Assembly (NCBI RefSeq): GCF_000715075.1
Contig: NC_134095.1
Coordinates: 12,528,222-12,592,221 of the forward strand
Direction: 5' to 3'
Source of the DNA: Nicotiana tabacum
Taxonomy: Eukaryota > Streptophyta > Magnoliopsida > Solanales > Solanaceae
Length of the DNA: 64,000 nt
In this document: positions 42,161 through 55,355 of the stretch, in pieces
Layout: every line of letters begins with the position of its first letter
Numbering within the stretch: position 1 is the stretch's first letter
Position numbers and translations under genes: made by a program
The notes under the pieces: generated by a model
Seen by the model: only the letters and a program-made list of their open reading frames with translations
Databases searched by the model: none
What the model was told of the DNA's origin: nothing

Positions 42161-44284
42161 AGAAATCATCGAAATACAAGAACACCCGCTTCACCCAAAA
42201 TTCAGGAGATCTCTAAGGATTTCCAAAGTTTGGTTCCTTCCAGAATGAGGCGACAAACAAAACTGGCGGTTTCATGTGAAGAAGTACTGAAGGTAAAGCC
42301 ATATACTGTGGTCTACACTAAGGAATGTGACAAAGATGAAGAAAGTGTAGGTTCTTCGTATCATGTCACTGTACAAGGCGAGAATGGTGTTTCGTCTTCG
42401 ATGGAAGATAATGCAGAATTGGAGGATGTTTCGTCGTGTTATCACATATCCTTCAATGATGGGGAGCCTCAAGAAGATGGAGATGCGAAAGATGCTCCAC
42501 CTAAACTTGAAGAAGGAGTGAAGACGACAGTTGATGCCTTAAAAGAAGTTAACCTTGGCACCGATGAGGAACCAAGACCCACCTACCTAAGTGCTTTAGT
42601 AGAAGCTGGTGAAGAGAGCACTTATATTGAGTTACTCACAGAATTCAGGGACGTCTTTGCTTGCAGTTACAAAGAGATGCCTGGCTTGGACCCGAAAGTA
42701 GCAGTCCATCACCTTGCAGTCGAAAATGGTACTCGCCCTGTTAAACAAGCTCAAAGACGTTTTAGGCCGGACTTGCTTCCCCTGATTGAAACTGAAGTTA
42801 ACAAACTCATTGAAGCTTGATTTATTCGGGAAGTTAAATACCCAACATGGGTTTCAAGTATTGTCCCTGTAAGGAAGAAGAATGGCCAGATTCGAGTATG
42901 CGTTGACTTCAGGGACCTCAATAATGCATGTCCTAAAGATGAATTCCCGCTTCCTATTCCAGAGCTGATGATCGATGCTACTACTGGTTACGAGGCAATG
43001 TCTTTCATGGACAGTTCGTCCGGCTATAACCAAATTCGCATGGTACCAAAAGATGAAGAGCTTACTGCGTTTCACACCCCAAGGGTATTTATTGCTACAA
43101 GGTAATACCTTTTGGCTTGAAGAATGCTGGTGCTACTTACCAAAGGTCTATGCAGAATATTTTCGATGATCTTCTCCACAAGAATATCGAATTCTATGTT
43201 GACGACTTGGTGGTGAAATCAAAAGATAAGGGCAACCACATGAAAAACTTGAGGATGGTATTTGAATTGCTCCGGAGGTACCGACTAAGGATGAATCCGT
43301 TGAAATGTGCCTTTGGACTTACTTTTGGAAAGTTCCTTGGTTTCATTTTCCGACATTGAGGGATCAAAATTGATCAAGCCAAAGTGGATGCCATTTTGAA
43401 AATGCCTGAGCCTCGAGATATCCATGAATTGAAAAGTCTGCAAGGAAAGCTAGCATACCTTAGAAGATTCATATCAAACCTGGTTGGGAGGTGCCAACCA
43501 TTTAGTCGCCTCATGAAGAAAGGCGTTCCTTTTAAGTGGGACCAAGCTTGTTGCAATGCCTTCAAAAGTATCAAAACCTACTTGATGAAGCCTCCAGTTT
43601 TAGCAGCACCTATACCTGGAAAGCCATTGATATTATACATTGCGGTGCAGGAAAGGTCTGTTGGAGCACTGTTGGCCCAAGAAAATAGTGAGGGGAAAGA
43701 AAACTCTCTTTACTACTTGAGTAGGATGATGACACCTAATGAGTTGAATTATTCGCCAATTGAAAAGTTATGTTTGTTGCTAGTCTTCTCAATTCAAAAG
43801 TTGAAGCACTACTTTCAGGCTCACGTTGTCCGTCTTGTTTCTAAAGCAAATCCCATCAAGTTCGTGATGTCAAAACCTGTTCTTAGTGATCGACTAGCGA
43901 GATGGTACCTCCAATTTCAACAATTTGAGATTTTGTACATCCCTCAGAAGGCTGTAAAAGGACAAGCATTGGCAGATTTCTTGGCAGATCATCTGATACC
44001 TGATGACTGGGAGCTAACTAATGAACTACCTGATGAGGACACAATAGTCGTTGAAGTTCAACCTCCATGGAAGATGTACTTTGATGGTGCTGCGCATCGT
44101 GGAGGAGTCGGGGCTGGCGTAGTATTTTTCACTCCCCAAGGTGAAGTCTTGCCCTACTCCTTCACCTTGACACAACTTTGTTCCAACAATGTTGCTGAGT
44201 ATCAAGCATTAATACTTGGGCTCGAAATGGCCGTTGAAATGAAGCAATTGCAATTACAAGTCTTTGGTGACTCCCAGTTAGTGG
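42161..44284 (+). pseudogene. RT, RNase H and start of aRNase H of Tat-B
   Basis: The frame from 42230 leads into RT (FRPDLLPLIETEVNKLIEA, TGA at 42818-42820 in place of a sense codon; VCVDFRDLNNACPKDEFPLP at about 42900-42955). A single-base deletion near 43080 (in the TPKGIYCY region) shifts the frame. RT resumes (FGLKNAGATYQRSM), with YVDD at 43195-43206, another stop at 43357-43359, then RNase H and the second RNase H (KMYFDGAAHRGG ... NVAEYQA ... VFGDSQLV) to the solo LTR at 44285. Catalytic motifs are intact but four or more interruptions kill it. Confidence 0.9.
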
Positions 44285-44842
44285 TGTGAGCACATGATTT
44301 TTGCCTCATACGAACTACTCCAAAATAATTCCCAAAATTAGGTCTTGTCTTTAATTATGTATTATTTTTAGGAATTATTGTGTGATTTTCCTGATTGTTT
44401 GCATATATTTATGTGCATGTTTAATTTTATTAATGCATTAAAAATACAAAAAATATAGCATTTGATTTTTACATTTTGAAATTAATTAATAATTAGGTGT
44501 TTTACAAAAAAAAAATTCACAAAAAATAACATATTTTTGTATTTTGATCAAATTGTGTGATTTTCTTTTAATTTAATGTTTAATTATTTGTGATAGGTGT
44601 TATTTAAAGTTAATTAATATTTTTAAGCTAATTTAAGTCTTTTATAAATTAATTTAGGATTTTAATTTTTGAAAAAATAATACAAGAAAAAGGGGAATTA
44701 ATTTGAAAAGAAAGGGAAAAGAATTATTGGGCCAATTCAATTTAATCCCCAAGCCCAAATCAAACACACCTAATACCCAACCAAAACCAGCCCAAACCCA
44801 CGCCATACCCGGTCCATTCAATTCTGACCTCAAAGACGACTC

Positions 44843-45067
44843 AAACGACGTCGTTTCAGTGTCAACCAATCTCAACCGTCCATTCCCCTATCCAACGGCC
44901 AGGACTTAACCCATTACTTGTTTAACCCGACCTTGAACCGTTTTTCCCTGAACCCGATCCAGCCTCTAACCCTAACAAACGACACCGTTCAAATTAATCA
45001 AATAATCCAAGTCGTTGATCTCATTTGATCGAACGGCCTGGATTTAACATCACCCCCAGTATATATT
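44843..45067 (+). promoter_or_regulatory. Conserved promoter module of Ogre solo LTR
   Basis: AAACGACGTCGTTT (44843-44856, perfect palindrome), AAACGACACCGTTC (44977-44990) and a TATA box TATATATT (45060-45067). The other Ogre LTR has both motifs and a TATA box with almost identical spacing. ACGT cores are bZIP binding sites. Confidence 0.65.
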
Positions 45068-46604
45068 TGTCCAAACAGACCCCACCCCCTCATAACCCCC
45101 CCAGCTCATCTCTCATCTTCCTCACCCAAACCCTAGAGACCAGCCGCCACCATTCCCCACCGCCTTCCGATGGCGGCCCTGGCTCCGTTCACCTCCAAAA
45201 TCACACCACAGAACCACGCCAACCCCTTCTTTCCAAATCCCCGATCTATTTCCCTCGAATCACCATAGTACTTCTCGAATCTTCAATCGAAGCTGTCCGG
45301 TCCCAAAATCCCCGAACCCTAGCCTACCCAATTGACCCTAAATTAACACCACACAACCCCCATAACTCCCTCATACCAAATCCATCCTTGGTTTCCTTCG
45401 AATCTGACCGGAACTCGTCGAATTTTAAATCTAAGTTCGAACCTTAAAAGTTCAAAATCAGTTTCCGTTGAGCCTGATGACATGCATCGATCCAAGCCTC
45501 TAGTTTTTTGTGATTAGAAGATCGATTCACTACAAAACCGATGTTGTTCATTTGTTCTTGATTAACATCAGTTTGGGGTGAGTCAGAGTATTAAAGCCAA
45601 ATCCAAGTTCGAGCATGTCCGGTGAGTTCTTTCTTAGTTTTTGTTTATTTACATTAGTGTTATTCTGATATTCGTCTTCCTCATCTCTTTTTCTTTTTCT
45701 GGTCAATTTCAATTGAAATTCGATCAGTACTCTGGTATAAATTATTCTGTTCACTGTTTGTTTCTTTAAGATTGGTTTCGTATAATTGGGATATCAGTAG
45801 ACTTTAAAATCGTATTTCGTTTAATCACTTAGTCAGAATAGTTAGGATTAGTTCAATAAGTTTGGTATTAACCTCTTGTCTAATTATGTCGATAAGAATT
45901 GATTAATATAAGTATAATTCAAGTGTTTACCTACTTAAGAAGTTTCTAGTGGATAGTAGGGTTAGAATTGCACTTATGGATTAGATAATTGAGTGGATAA
46001 TTGAGTGGACAATTGAGTGGATGATTAAAGAAATAAAAAGTTGAATTGATAGTGGTAAATGTACTAAGTTGAATGCCTATATATAGATACTAAGTTCATA
46101 CAACAGGGAGACAGTCTGGTACTCTGAAAATACTGAAATATACATATATAGAGAGATTTAAGTGAAAAATTCCAGAAAAATACCGACGGTTGAACTGCTA
46201 CTGTTTCATTGAATTTTGGGTCATACTCAATTTCTTTCTAATTCCTAAAATTACTTTAACTAATTTGAATGGAAATGGATTGATTTTTGGTAATTGAGAG
46301 TCTGTTGGTTCAAAGTTTTGCTAAAAGTGCACTGTTTCATCGAATTTCATAAGCTGAATCTATTGTTTCCTGGTTCAAAATCTGGGTTGTTCTTGCTGTT
46401 TAGCTACTGCTGAACTTCATCCCCCTGTTTCCTTTATTTCTAGGCACTCTAGTAGGCATTTTAATAGGTGAAAGAGTTGCATATGTCCTCAATGCATAAA
46501 ATTGTTAGACGTTGTATTGTTGCAAACTAATGTGCAAGAGAGATGCAATTATGGGCTACTGTTGTTGCGCTATGCCTCCTAAGCAAATCAAATCAATTAT
46601 GATT

Positions 46605-47165
46605 GTGTACACGTTCGCGTGACATAATTACGATTCTAAAAACCAATTTGGAGTATACGTTCGCGCAACCTCGATCAAACCTTCTTAATAATAAAAATGG
46701 GTGTTAATGGGCCGTTAACTAAAATTAGTTCATATAGCATGAGGTGTGCCATGTTGAATAAAATCCCAAAACCCATGACCTTCACTTAATTAATTTTAAC
46801 TCTTTAGAAATTGAGATTTGCCATTTTTATTAAATAACCCATGGCCCTCAGATAATTAATACTAACTCTTTTAAAATTGGGGTGTGCCATCAATTGAATT
46901 TTTCATGGCCTCCGAAAATTTCTTTTGTTATTTTGAACGATCGTAGTTTGCTTTAGGCCCGATTTATATTAGTATTGTGATTGTGTATACGCTCGCGTAA
47001 CATAATTGCAAATTTAACTCTAAAAAAAAGGGGACTCTCGAGGGATGCGTTCGCGCAACTTCAACTAAAATTTTCTTAAATAAATAAACGTTATTAATTA
47101 TGGATATGTACGCGTGACATGATTTTTGACGCTCTAAAATAAAAGAGTATACGTACGCGTAACTC
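46605..47165 (+). repeat. Repeated CGTTCGCGTGAC motif in Ogre solo LTR
   Basis: Six related motifs, T/CACGTTCGCGTGAC or CGTTCGCGCAAC, near 46612, 46656, 46987, 47046, 47108 and 47152, often in pairs 44-58 bp apart where one ends GTGAC/GTAAC and the next CGCAAC. They lie in the 3' part of the LTR and alternate with AT-rich sequence. Confidence 0.65.
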
Positions 47166-47562
47166 AACTCTTTAATTACGAATAATCAAGTGATTTTTAT
47201 TTTTATTTTTTTTTTAAAAAGCGATAAAGGTAAAAATGCATATAGGATATTAAATAATTTAAGCCAAGTACAAATTGTTAAGCGACCGTGCTAAAACCAT
47301 AGAATTCGGGAATGCCTAATACCTTCTCTCGGGTTAACAGAATTCCTTACCCAGTCTTCTGGTTTCGCAGACTTAAAACTGAGTCAACCTTCCTCGATTT
47401 GGGATTTAAAATAAACCGGTGACTTGGGACACCATAAATTATCCCCAATGGCGACTCTGAATTTAATAATAAATGGATCCCGTTTCGATTGTCACTTTAA
47501 GTTGGAAAAAACTCCCTTATACCCTTTCCGGTGTGTAGGAAAAAAGGAGGTGTGACAAGTGG

Positions 47563-49096
47563 TCAATCAGCTTTTGGGTAATTACGAGGTTAAGAAGCCT
47601 GAACTACGCCCATATCATGATTACACTAAAAAGTGATGGGGTGGCTCAGTGATATGACTATTTAGCATGTGCCAAGGAAAGAAAATAAGAAGGCTGATAC
47701 TTTAGCTACTCTAGCTTCATCATTAGCCCTGCCTGACCAAGCGCAAGTTACCGTCTATAAAAAATGGGTAGTACTGCCGCCAAATGAGGCTGAAGGTGAA
47801 GAAGACTAACTCAAGCATCTTGTTGCTGTTTCTGAAGTTAAGAAAGAAGAATGGCGACAACCCATTATCGACTACTTATGCTATGGGATACTTCCAGAAA
47901 ATCTGAGGTGAAGGACTGAAATCCGTCGTCGTGCACCTCACTTCCTATACTACAAGGATACTCTATACAGAAGGTCGTTCAAGGGAGTACTCTTACGATG
48001 CCTAGGAGAAAAAGAAGCTCTCCAAGCTTTGCAAGAGGCACATTCTGGGGTATGTGGGTCACACCAGTCCGGACCAAAGCTCCGCTACCATATAAAAAGG
48101 ATGAGATATTATTGGCCAACGATGGTAAAAGATTGCTTGGACTACGTTCGAAGATGCAAGGCTTGTCAATTTCATGTGAATTTTATTTATCAACCTCCTA
48201 AAGTGTTGCACCCGACTGTTGCATCCTGGCCATTTGACGCTTGGGGATTGGATGTTATTGGACCACTGCCAAAGTCCTCTGGTGGGCACCTATACATCTT
48301 GGCTGCAACTGACTACTTCTCGAAATGGGCTGAAGTTGTTGCTCTTAAAGAAGTAAAGAAGAAAAATGTTGCAAGTTTCATCCGAGTATACATTATTTAT
48401 CGCTTTGGAATTCCTCATTACATAATAATGGATAATGGAAAGCCATTTGATAATAGGTTGATGAACAAGATTTGTGATCTCTTTGGCTTCAAGCAACGTA
48501 ACTCTTCGATGTACAATGCTGCCGCCAATAGTCTAGCTGAGGCATTCAACAAGACTCTATGCAACTTGTTAAAGAAAGTCGTCTCCAAATCCAAATGAGA
48601 TTGGAATGACCGTATGGAAGATGCTCTATGGGCATATAGGACGACTCACCACACGCCAACACAGGCGACTCCTTATTCACTCGTTTATAGAGTCGAAGCC
48701 GTCTTGCCACTTGAGCGTCAAATACCTTCAGTGCGACTGGCTATTCAAGAAGGGATCACTGATGAAGAAAATGCTCGACTTCAATTAGAAGAGTTGGAAG
48801 CTCTTGATGAAAAGAGATTGGAAGCTCAACAGAGTCTTGAATGTTATCAAGCTCGATTATCTCGCGCATTCAATAAAAGAGTTCTCCCGAGATCCTTTCA
48901 AGTAGGAGATCAAGTCCTTGTCGTACGAAGACCCATAATTACTTCCCATAAACCTGTAGGGAAGTTCACTTCAAAATGGGATGGGCCATATATCGTACAA
49001 GAAGCTTACTCAAGTGGGGCTTACAAACTGGTTGATGCAGATGGTATGAGAATCGGCCTTATCAATGGCAAGTTTTTGAAGAAGTATTATCTTTGA
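47563..49096 (+). pseudogene. End of aRNase H and integrase of Tat-B
   Basis: Resumes at NQLLG after the solo LTR. A TGA (47634-47636), a TAG and a TAA interrupt the RNase H tail and spacer. Integrase begins near 47930: finger EAHSGVCGSHQSG with CKACQFH, core with GLDVIGPL, IIMDNGKPF and AEAFNKTL (DDE triad readable), a TGA at 48596-48598 with a frame change, then ALWAYRTTHHTP and the C-terminal SH3-like region (FTSKWDGPYIVQEA) ending at 49096. Confidence 0.9.
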
Positions 49097-49974
49097 AGTT
49101 GCAACGCTCCTCGACGTACGAGCCTAAACTGCAAGTCATGATGCTCCTTGATGTATGAGCCTAAACTACATGTTGCCACACTCCTGGCCCGCAAGAGTAT
49201 AAACTGTGTATGGCCCAACAAAAAAAGTCCGCTAGGTTGAAAATCTCGAAAGAGGCGGCCTAGGCAAAAGTTAGGACGTAAAAAAAACTACCCAGTCTGA
49301 ACTACGGTATGACTTGATCCTCTTCGCCGAGGTACGTAAGCAGCTTAGAGTTTCATTCTAAGTTCAGTCACATAAGTTAAAAGATACATATTGCCCCAAT
49401 TGTTCTTCGAATGAAGTATGAAGGAATGTAAGATCAAGCTGAAATGCCATCCTCCTATTGAACTTTGACCTCATTTGATTTAAAGGGGGAAACCCTCCAT
49501 GGTAAATTGATATCTTCGATGGGCCGATTTTAGGAGGATGTTAAGTATTTGCATTGAAGTCCAGGGATTCTCTATGTCTTCAGGTTAGCCAAACCTTCAA
49601 GTTTGTTGGTCTCCAAGTCCGCCCTCTGCCTTAAAAAAAGGGAAGAGAAGAGAGACATCAAAAGGAAACACAAGTATAAGGAAATGATTGCTTGGCACAA
49701 CGTTTCAAATTCAGTGAGACTTGAACTCAAGATATTTTTGAGAATATGGCTCTTAAATTTCGATTGATGGCAAGTAAGACATCTTCCGATCTCGAGGCTT
49801 ACATACCAAGATATGAATTTTTGTGAGACTGTGCAAACCTGGAATTGATGGCGTGGTGCAATATAAAATTGATTTCAAAATATTATCTGGGATGATTCTG
49901 AAGTTGTTTGATTGAGAATTTTGGTTATGTTCTAAATCTGGAAGTCTAGTTTTCTTGAAATCAACAAAGTTGAC
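49097..49974 (+). other. Tat-B 3' UTR, first part
   Basis: Non-coding. It holds the stem-loop module (CTGAACTACGGTATGACTTG ... CCTCTTCGCCGAGGTACGTAAGC, about 49296-49343). Beyond 49440 it has no counterpart in Tat fragment A. It ends where Ogre ORF1 likeness begins, about 49975. Confidence 0.65.
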
Positions 49975-51086
49975 ACTCACTCCAGATTTGGCGAATCTTT
50001 GCTTCTGGGAATTGTCCGTTAGGACTTATCTCAACTGCTTGAGTGCTAAGATCTTCCTCATGAGGTACTGTTTGGCATCTTCCGAACTGTCTCAAAACTC
50101 GGCAGGGTGCGTAAGGTTGAATGCTCTTAAGCCCCATTAGTAAGAAATGAGTTTTAGCTGCAGACATATATAGGATCTCATCAACAGGCAACCATCCCAA
50201 CGTCCATTGTATTTGGCTGGCAGTAAGAGCTTGAAAGAACGAGGTCCATGCCAGGACTCCTTTGGGCAAACTGATCTCTTTGGTTCTCGTGTAAGATTCT
50301 TCTATGCAGGTCTTTTCCGGGGAACCATGGCTCAAAATCTCGGAATGATGGCAGAGGTGCTCGGTCATCCATATCTGTAGGAGCAAGTTACAACCTTCGA
50401 AGAAATTTCCCCCCAGCTATACAAACTGTAAGAGCTCGAAAGATGTCAGATACCACCATAGGCGTGAGAGTACTGTCACTTTGCGTGAGTAAAGTGCTGA
50501 CGACCCCGGATATCTTTAAATCAATGTTTCCGTCTTTCTTTGGAAATACCAGAAGGCCTAAGAACATCATCACGAACGCTACCCGTCTATGCTTGTCCCA
50601 CTTCTGACGAACTCCTTTGCTGCACAGTTTGTTGATTGGATTATTGAATCCCCCCTCATGACCGTACCTATCATATATGAAGCATGGAGTACAAAATCCG
50701 GCTGCCAGATCCGGGTTGTGGACTGTTCTAGGTATCTTCAATGAATCTAGGAACCTATGCACCGTGACAACTCTTGGGGCGACCAAGTGTTTTTGCCTCA
50801 ACGGAAGTTCAGCGTTCCCGATGTACCCGGCCATTTCTTCCAAAGTCGGAGTGAGTTCGAAATCAGAGAAATGGAAAACATTGTGCGCTGGGTCCCAGTA
50901 GGTAACCAAAGCTCTTATGATATCTCCCCGAGGTTGAATTTCCAACAAACCCACAAGACCTTTCAGATATTTCTTGACCTCATTTTGTCCTTCAACACCT
51001 AGATCATTCCACCATAGCCGTAACTTGACAGGGATTTTGGTCATTATTGAAAAGTGTTCATTTTGCATCGTGCTCATCCTGCACAT
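49975..51086 (-). pseudogene. Ogre ORF1 (plant-specific domain)
   Basis: ATG at 51086 (MCRMSTMQNEHFSIMTKIPV). The first 232 codons hold a compact, Trp-rich domain (VTYWDPAHNVFHFSDFELTP, TLEEMAGYIGNAELPLRQ, FMMFLGLLVFPKKDGNIDL-like). A TAA at 50388-50390, then a frameshift near 50330, then the C-terminal part (IQWTLGWLPVDEILYMSA, HFLLMGLKSIQPYAPCRVL, VEISPNGQFPEAKIRQIW) to about 49975. Ogre elements have such an ORF1 between LTR and gag. The domain is common in Solanaceae repeats and is annotated as a domain of unknown function (DUF7745, from memory). Function unknown. Confidence 0.7.
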
Positions 51087-53067
51087 TTATTAAGGTGATT
51101 TTAACAAAAATGACTTGACTCAAAAATATTTTACAGAGGGGATCAAGTTTTGAACACGGCCTTTAAACACTTCGGGGACGAAGATTTTAAGGCTGTGTGG
51201 GTCAACTGGACAAAAATGCTAAACAAGACCCAAAGGTGGCTGTTTATGCAAAGTCAGCCTTCCGGCGTCCCTTTCGGGAACATTCGGCTATTTATGACAA
51301 AACAGCATCACCCGATTTATTTACGACTCTTTTAAAGTTTGAAACACATTTTTTTTATTCATTGATTTTGGCTATTTTAGCAAAAATGGGGGTTGAACCC
51401 GACGAGGGTTGCCTACGTATCTCACATCTGGTGAGAATCAAACCGGCGTAGTTCGGGCGATCGTGAATGGAGTAAGTAAACTAACTCTTTTTTTTTTTGG
51501 AATTTTCAAAAGAAATGCTTTAAAAGAAGAAAGAAGATATTTTTTTTATTTGATTTTTATTTTATTTTTTAAAGAAAGACTTCTAAAAACATTATTTGCT
51601 TCTAAAAAATGTGTTTTGGTTGATTTTTCATTTGTTTCACCTTTTTCTACGGAAGAAAGAATATATTTTTTTTTGTCATGATGTTGCCTCTTAAATTTTG
51701 AAAGAGGGACTTTTAAGAAAAATGATTTGGAATTTCTGAGTTTCATTTATTTACAAAAGCACTTCTAAGGAAAAGTCCTAATATTTTGGAATTCAATTTT
51801 TCAACTATTTTTTTTGAACATTTTACAAAAGAGAGACTAAAAGCAAAGAGTATTTTTTTGGATTTTTATTGCTGATTTTTAATTCTTATTTCATTATTTC
51901 ACATGAAAGACTTCAGAAAGAAAGAGACTATTTTATTTGAGTTTAAAGAAAACTTCTATATTATTTTTATTTTTCTTTTTTTGTATTTTCTAAAGAAACA
52001 TTTATAAAGAAAGAACTAAAGAAAAATATATTTTTTTCGGATTTTTTTTTTAATTGGGGCCGGAACCGATGAGGTTTGCCTACGTATCTCACATCCGGTG
52101 AGAATCAGACCCGCGTAGTTCGGTACATCATGAATAGAGAAAATCAATTAAACCCAGAAAGCAAGAATATTTTTTTTATTATTATTTTCTTTTGAAAAGA
52201 GATAAAGACTAAAGATTTTTTTTTAAGGAAGTATTTGGACTATTAGTCTGAATTTATAAAGAGGTGCTACGAAAGAAACAACACATTATGAATTTCCAAT
52301 TTTTTTTTACTTTCAAATAAATACCCTTTTTGATTTTTAAAAGAAAAGAAAAATTTTATATGTTTTTTTAGTAAATCAAACTAAAAGACAAATTTTGGTT
52401 TTATTCTTTTTTTTTTAGAAAAATTCCGGCGAGGTTGTGACACTACTTGGACATTGGTTTTATTTTCCCAAAATAAGTAATTATCTCCCTACGCTGTTAT
52501 TTTTCCTCTTTTTTAGAAACCAGTCAGCATGCGGAACCGAAGCAAATAAATGCGCAAAACAAATAGGATGCAGCAGGGTGGTCTTTTCATTTCAGGTTGC
52601 CTGTCCTAGACGGACCCAACCCCTGTGTTGAGCCCCCTAAGTCAAATGCAACATGATGCAAATAAACGTTCCTACTAGGGATCCGGCATGAAGTTTCGTT
52701 ATACTAGGTTTATACCCTGGGTATTTGTTCTAGACTGTGTACCCGAGCGGACAACTCGAGTCGAGGAGGGGGCTACGTACCGGGGACCCGCGAGATCGTC
52801 CGGCTTTGTAACTTGTCCGTCCTCTTTCTTATTTCAGGTATCGACACTAACAAAATAGGGAGTCTCGACCAGCGAGCTTCTCCCCGGAGGTGAGAAGAGA
52901 AGGGTTTCGGCACAGTTTATATACAGTTCAGATAATATCAAAGCGGTAAAAGACAACATTCAGCACGTTATGCAAAAACATGTAATAAAGATCAGATAAT
53001 AAAGCCAAATATAACAATTATTCTAAGCTCGAATTCTTGAACCCTGAACCAGTAGTTCTGGGTTAAA
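51087..53067 (-). other. Ogre 5' leader with repeated stem-loop module
   Basis: Very AT-rich with many purine runs (AAAGAAAGACTTC-like) and two copies of a 70 bp module at 51401-51471 and 52068-52137. In sense these read CGAACTACG ... GATTCTCACC-GATGTGAGATACGTAGGCA. The part near 52650-52850 is GC-richer. No protein domain found. Confidence 0.65.
51401..52137 (-). repeat. Direct repeat of stem-loop module in Ogre leader
   Basis: Core GCCTACGTATCTCACAT, then CGGTGAGAATCA-like and CCGCGTAGTTCGG (plus strand), at 51411-51455 and 52078-52122, 667 bp apart with a few substitutions. In the RNA sense each forms TCTCAC-loop-GTGAGA. Confidence 0.8.
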
Positions 53068-53085
53068 TCCCCAGCGGAGTCGCCA
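53068..53085 (-). other. Primer binding site of Ogre element
   Basis: Minus strand TGGCGACTCCGCTGGGGA, 4 nt after the LTR end, the same type as Tat-1's site. Confidence 0.8.
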
Positions 53086-55298
53086 GAGCTGTCACACCTC
53101 CTTTTTGCGCGCCCGACCCCGAAGGGTTAGATGCGCGAGGGAGTTTTTCCAATTTAAGTGACAATATTCGAAATGGGATTATTTATTTAATTCAGAGTCG
53201 CCACTTGGGAAAGGTTTGGCTTTTGGTGTCCCAAGTCACCGGTTTATCTTGAATCCCGAATCGAGGAAATTTTCGACTTTTCCAAATGAAGTCTGCGAAC
53301 CAGAAATTCTAAGTAAGGAATTCTGTTGACCCGAGGGAAGGTGTTAGGCACCCTCGAATCCCGTGGTTCTAGCACGGTCGCTTAAATTGTTATAATGGCT
53401 AAATATCTGATTTAAATACATGTTGTGACTTATGTGCTTTTATTAAGTTTAAACCGCTTTTATTATTATCATTTATTTTTATAGAATTGCAACGTCGTGG
53501 AAATGCATCTCGAACCACGTCACAATCAATGCGCCCGTGATCGTCAACACATTTTGACTTCGTTGAGATTTGGATTTGGGTCACATCAATGTGCACCCGA
53601 ATTTAAGAATATGATTTAATTAAGCCGCGCCTAAAGAGTCTAACGCGTTATTATATTTTTTGAGAAGGCCGTGAGATTCACTAAACGGCCTAGCCTGAAT
53701 TCTAAATATTATGATTAGTTGTTGAGGGCCCCGTAATTTGCATTTTTATTTGGCGAGGCTCATCTCATTATTTTTTAAGGAACATCCTAAAGCGACTACA
53801 TTTCTAATGTGTTTGTCTCTAAAAATAGAAGAAAAGATGCATGCTAATTCAATTATATGCCTAAGCCAAATCCAGATTTTAGTTAATCGTCTGATTAATT
53901 ATTTGCGGAGTGAAGAAACGTTGTACCTCATGAAACATGCTTTTAACTTGATAGGAGAATTATATACAAGATTGATGAAATGCTACGGCTGCTACAAGAG
54001 CTCCCTAACTTTACTTATTTAGACAAGATTAATTGAAGCCACTTATTAGAAAATGCGACTAATGATATTTGAAACCCATCCTATAAACTGCCTATTGAAA
54101 TTAAAACTCAAGAATCTGAAACTGTATTATCTTTAGCTAGATTTAAAACAGCCATTTGTCCTTACATATTCAAAGCATGCTGAAAGAGCGAGTTTAAGTT
54201 AACAATCGTATTAAATAGCTGCACATTTCATGAATTGTATTTACATCTTGTATACTACTAAATGAATAAAATGTCGCAGCTTCAGATTGGCATAGACTTT
54301 AATTAAGTACAACCTTACTAATGTATCTCTATTAGGCTAAAAAAACAGAAACTTACATATCTTAACATTTATATATATAAAAAAAAATCGTAAGCAATGC
54401 CACAGATGATTATAACTCCTTCAGATCTTTCGATTCAACTTTCATTGCAACATCAGACAGATTTGAAATGTGTACCTGAGGAAATGCTTATAATGAAGAA
54501 AGTAGGGGAGTTAGTTGAGCAACAGTGCAAGCGGAACAGCAGTAACAGATGAACAACAGCAGGCCAAATTCCCAGTGCAAAAATGCAACTTAGAGCCAAT
54601 GAAAGATGGCAGAATGTAGAAAATTCCCAGCAATATAGAATCAGAATTTAACCAGAATGGATCCAGAACTGGACTGACACTTCACACAACCAGTAATCTC
54701 AAAACAAAAACTCAGGATAAATCAATATGGAACGGGCAAATCCAGACTAGTTGAGGATCAAGACAAAGATGAAAAATGCAGTTCCTTTTTTTTCTGAGTT
54801 AGGCCTCTCTTTTTCTATTTCTGTCTGGGTGTTTTCAGACAACTCCCTTTTTCCTGTTTTCTTGTCAATCCCTCTTATATCAGTGTATTCCCCTCCCTTT
54901 ATTATCAATCTCTATCTGTGGGTGTGTCTATGTGTGTATATGTATGTATTCTTCCTAGATCTATCTGATATCTTCTATCCTTTTCTTAACAATTCCCTCT
55001 GTCCCTATCTATGCTCTCTCTCCCCCTATGTATTTCAGCTCTCCCCCTTTTATAAGCCTAGAGTCATCCCTTTAACAGCCTGTTTAGATCATCAAAATAC
55101 CCTCCCATGTGCTGTCCCTTTTCAGTTCCACTTAGCTTTTTAATATTAGAAACCCATCACATTCCCTGGCAGACTTACCCTTTTGAAAAGAGGTTTAATA
55201 CTTCTTAACTAAAGCAGGGTAATGGGCAGCAGAATATATATCTGACAGCATGTGCTGTCAATTATTTTATTCAAAAGCCTTTTATGCAGGAACCAGGC

Positions 55299-55355
55299 TG
55301 TGCACAAATGCACCTGTGGTGCACAAATGCACATGCTGTGCACAAGTGCACATGC
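55299..55355. repeat. Three tandem 19-20 bp GTGCAC repeats
   Basis: TGTGCACAAATGCACCTG, TGGTGCACAAATGCACATGC and TGTGCACAAGTGCACATGC in a row. Each contains two GTGCAC/TGCAC half-sites facing each other. Confidence 0.8.

Larger units (their letters stand above)
44285..47557 (+). mobile_element. Solo LTR of an Ogre-type element
   Basis: 3273 bp, TGTGAGCACATG ... GGAGGTGTGACA, bounded by the TSD AGTGG (44280-44284 and 47558-47562), and lacking any internal region. It splits the Tat-B second RNase H exactly; without it the frame would continue (DSQLVV then NQLL). Both ends and the last 300 bp (CTTCTCTCGGGTTAACAGAATTC region, CCGGTGACTTGGGACACC) match the minus-strand Ogre LTR at 53090-57112. 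A solo LTR forms by recombination between the two LTRs of a full insertion. Confidence 0.93.

Noticed and set aside
45025..45447. 140-codon Pro/Ser-rich ORF in the solo Ogre LTR, and a similar one at 56132-56437
   Set aside because: C-rich leader DNA gives long Pro/Ser frames by composition; the two do not share a conserved frame or motif, so I do not call a gene.
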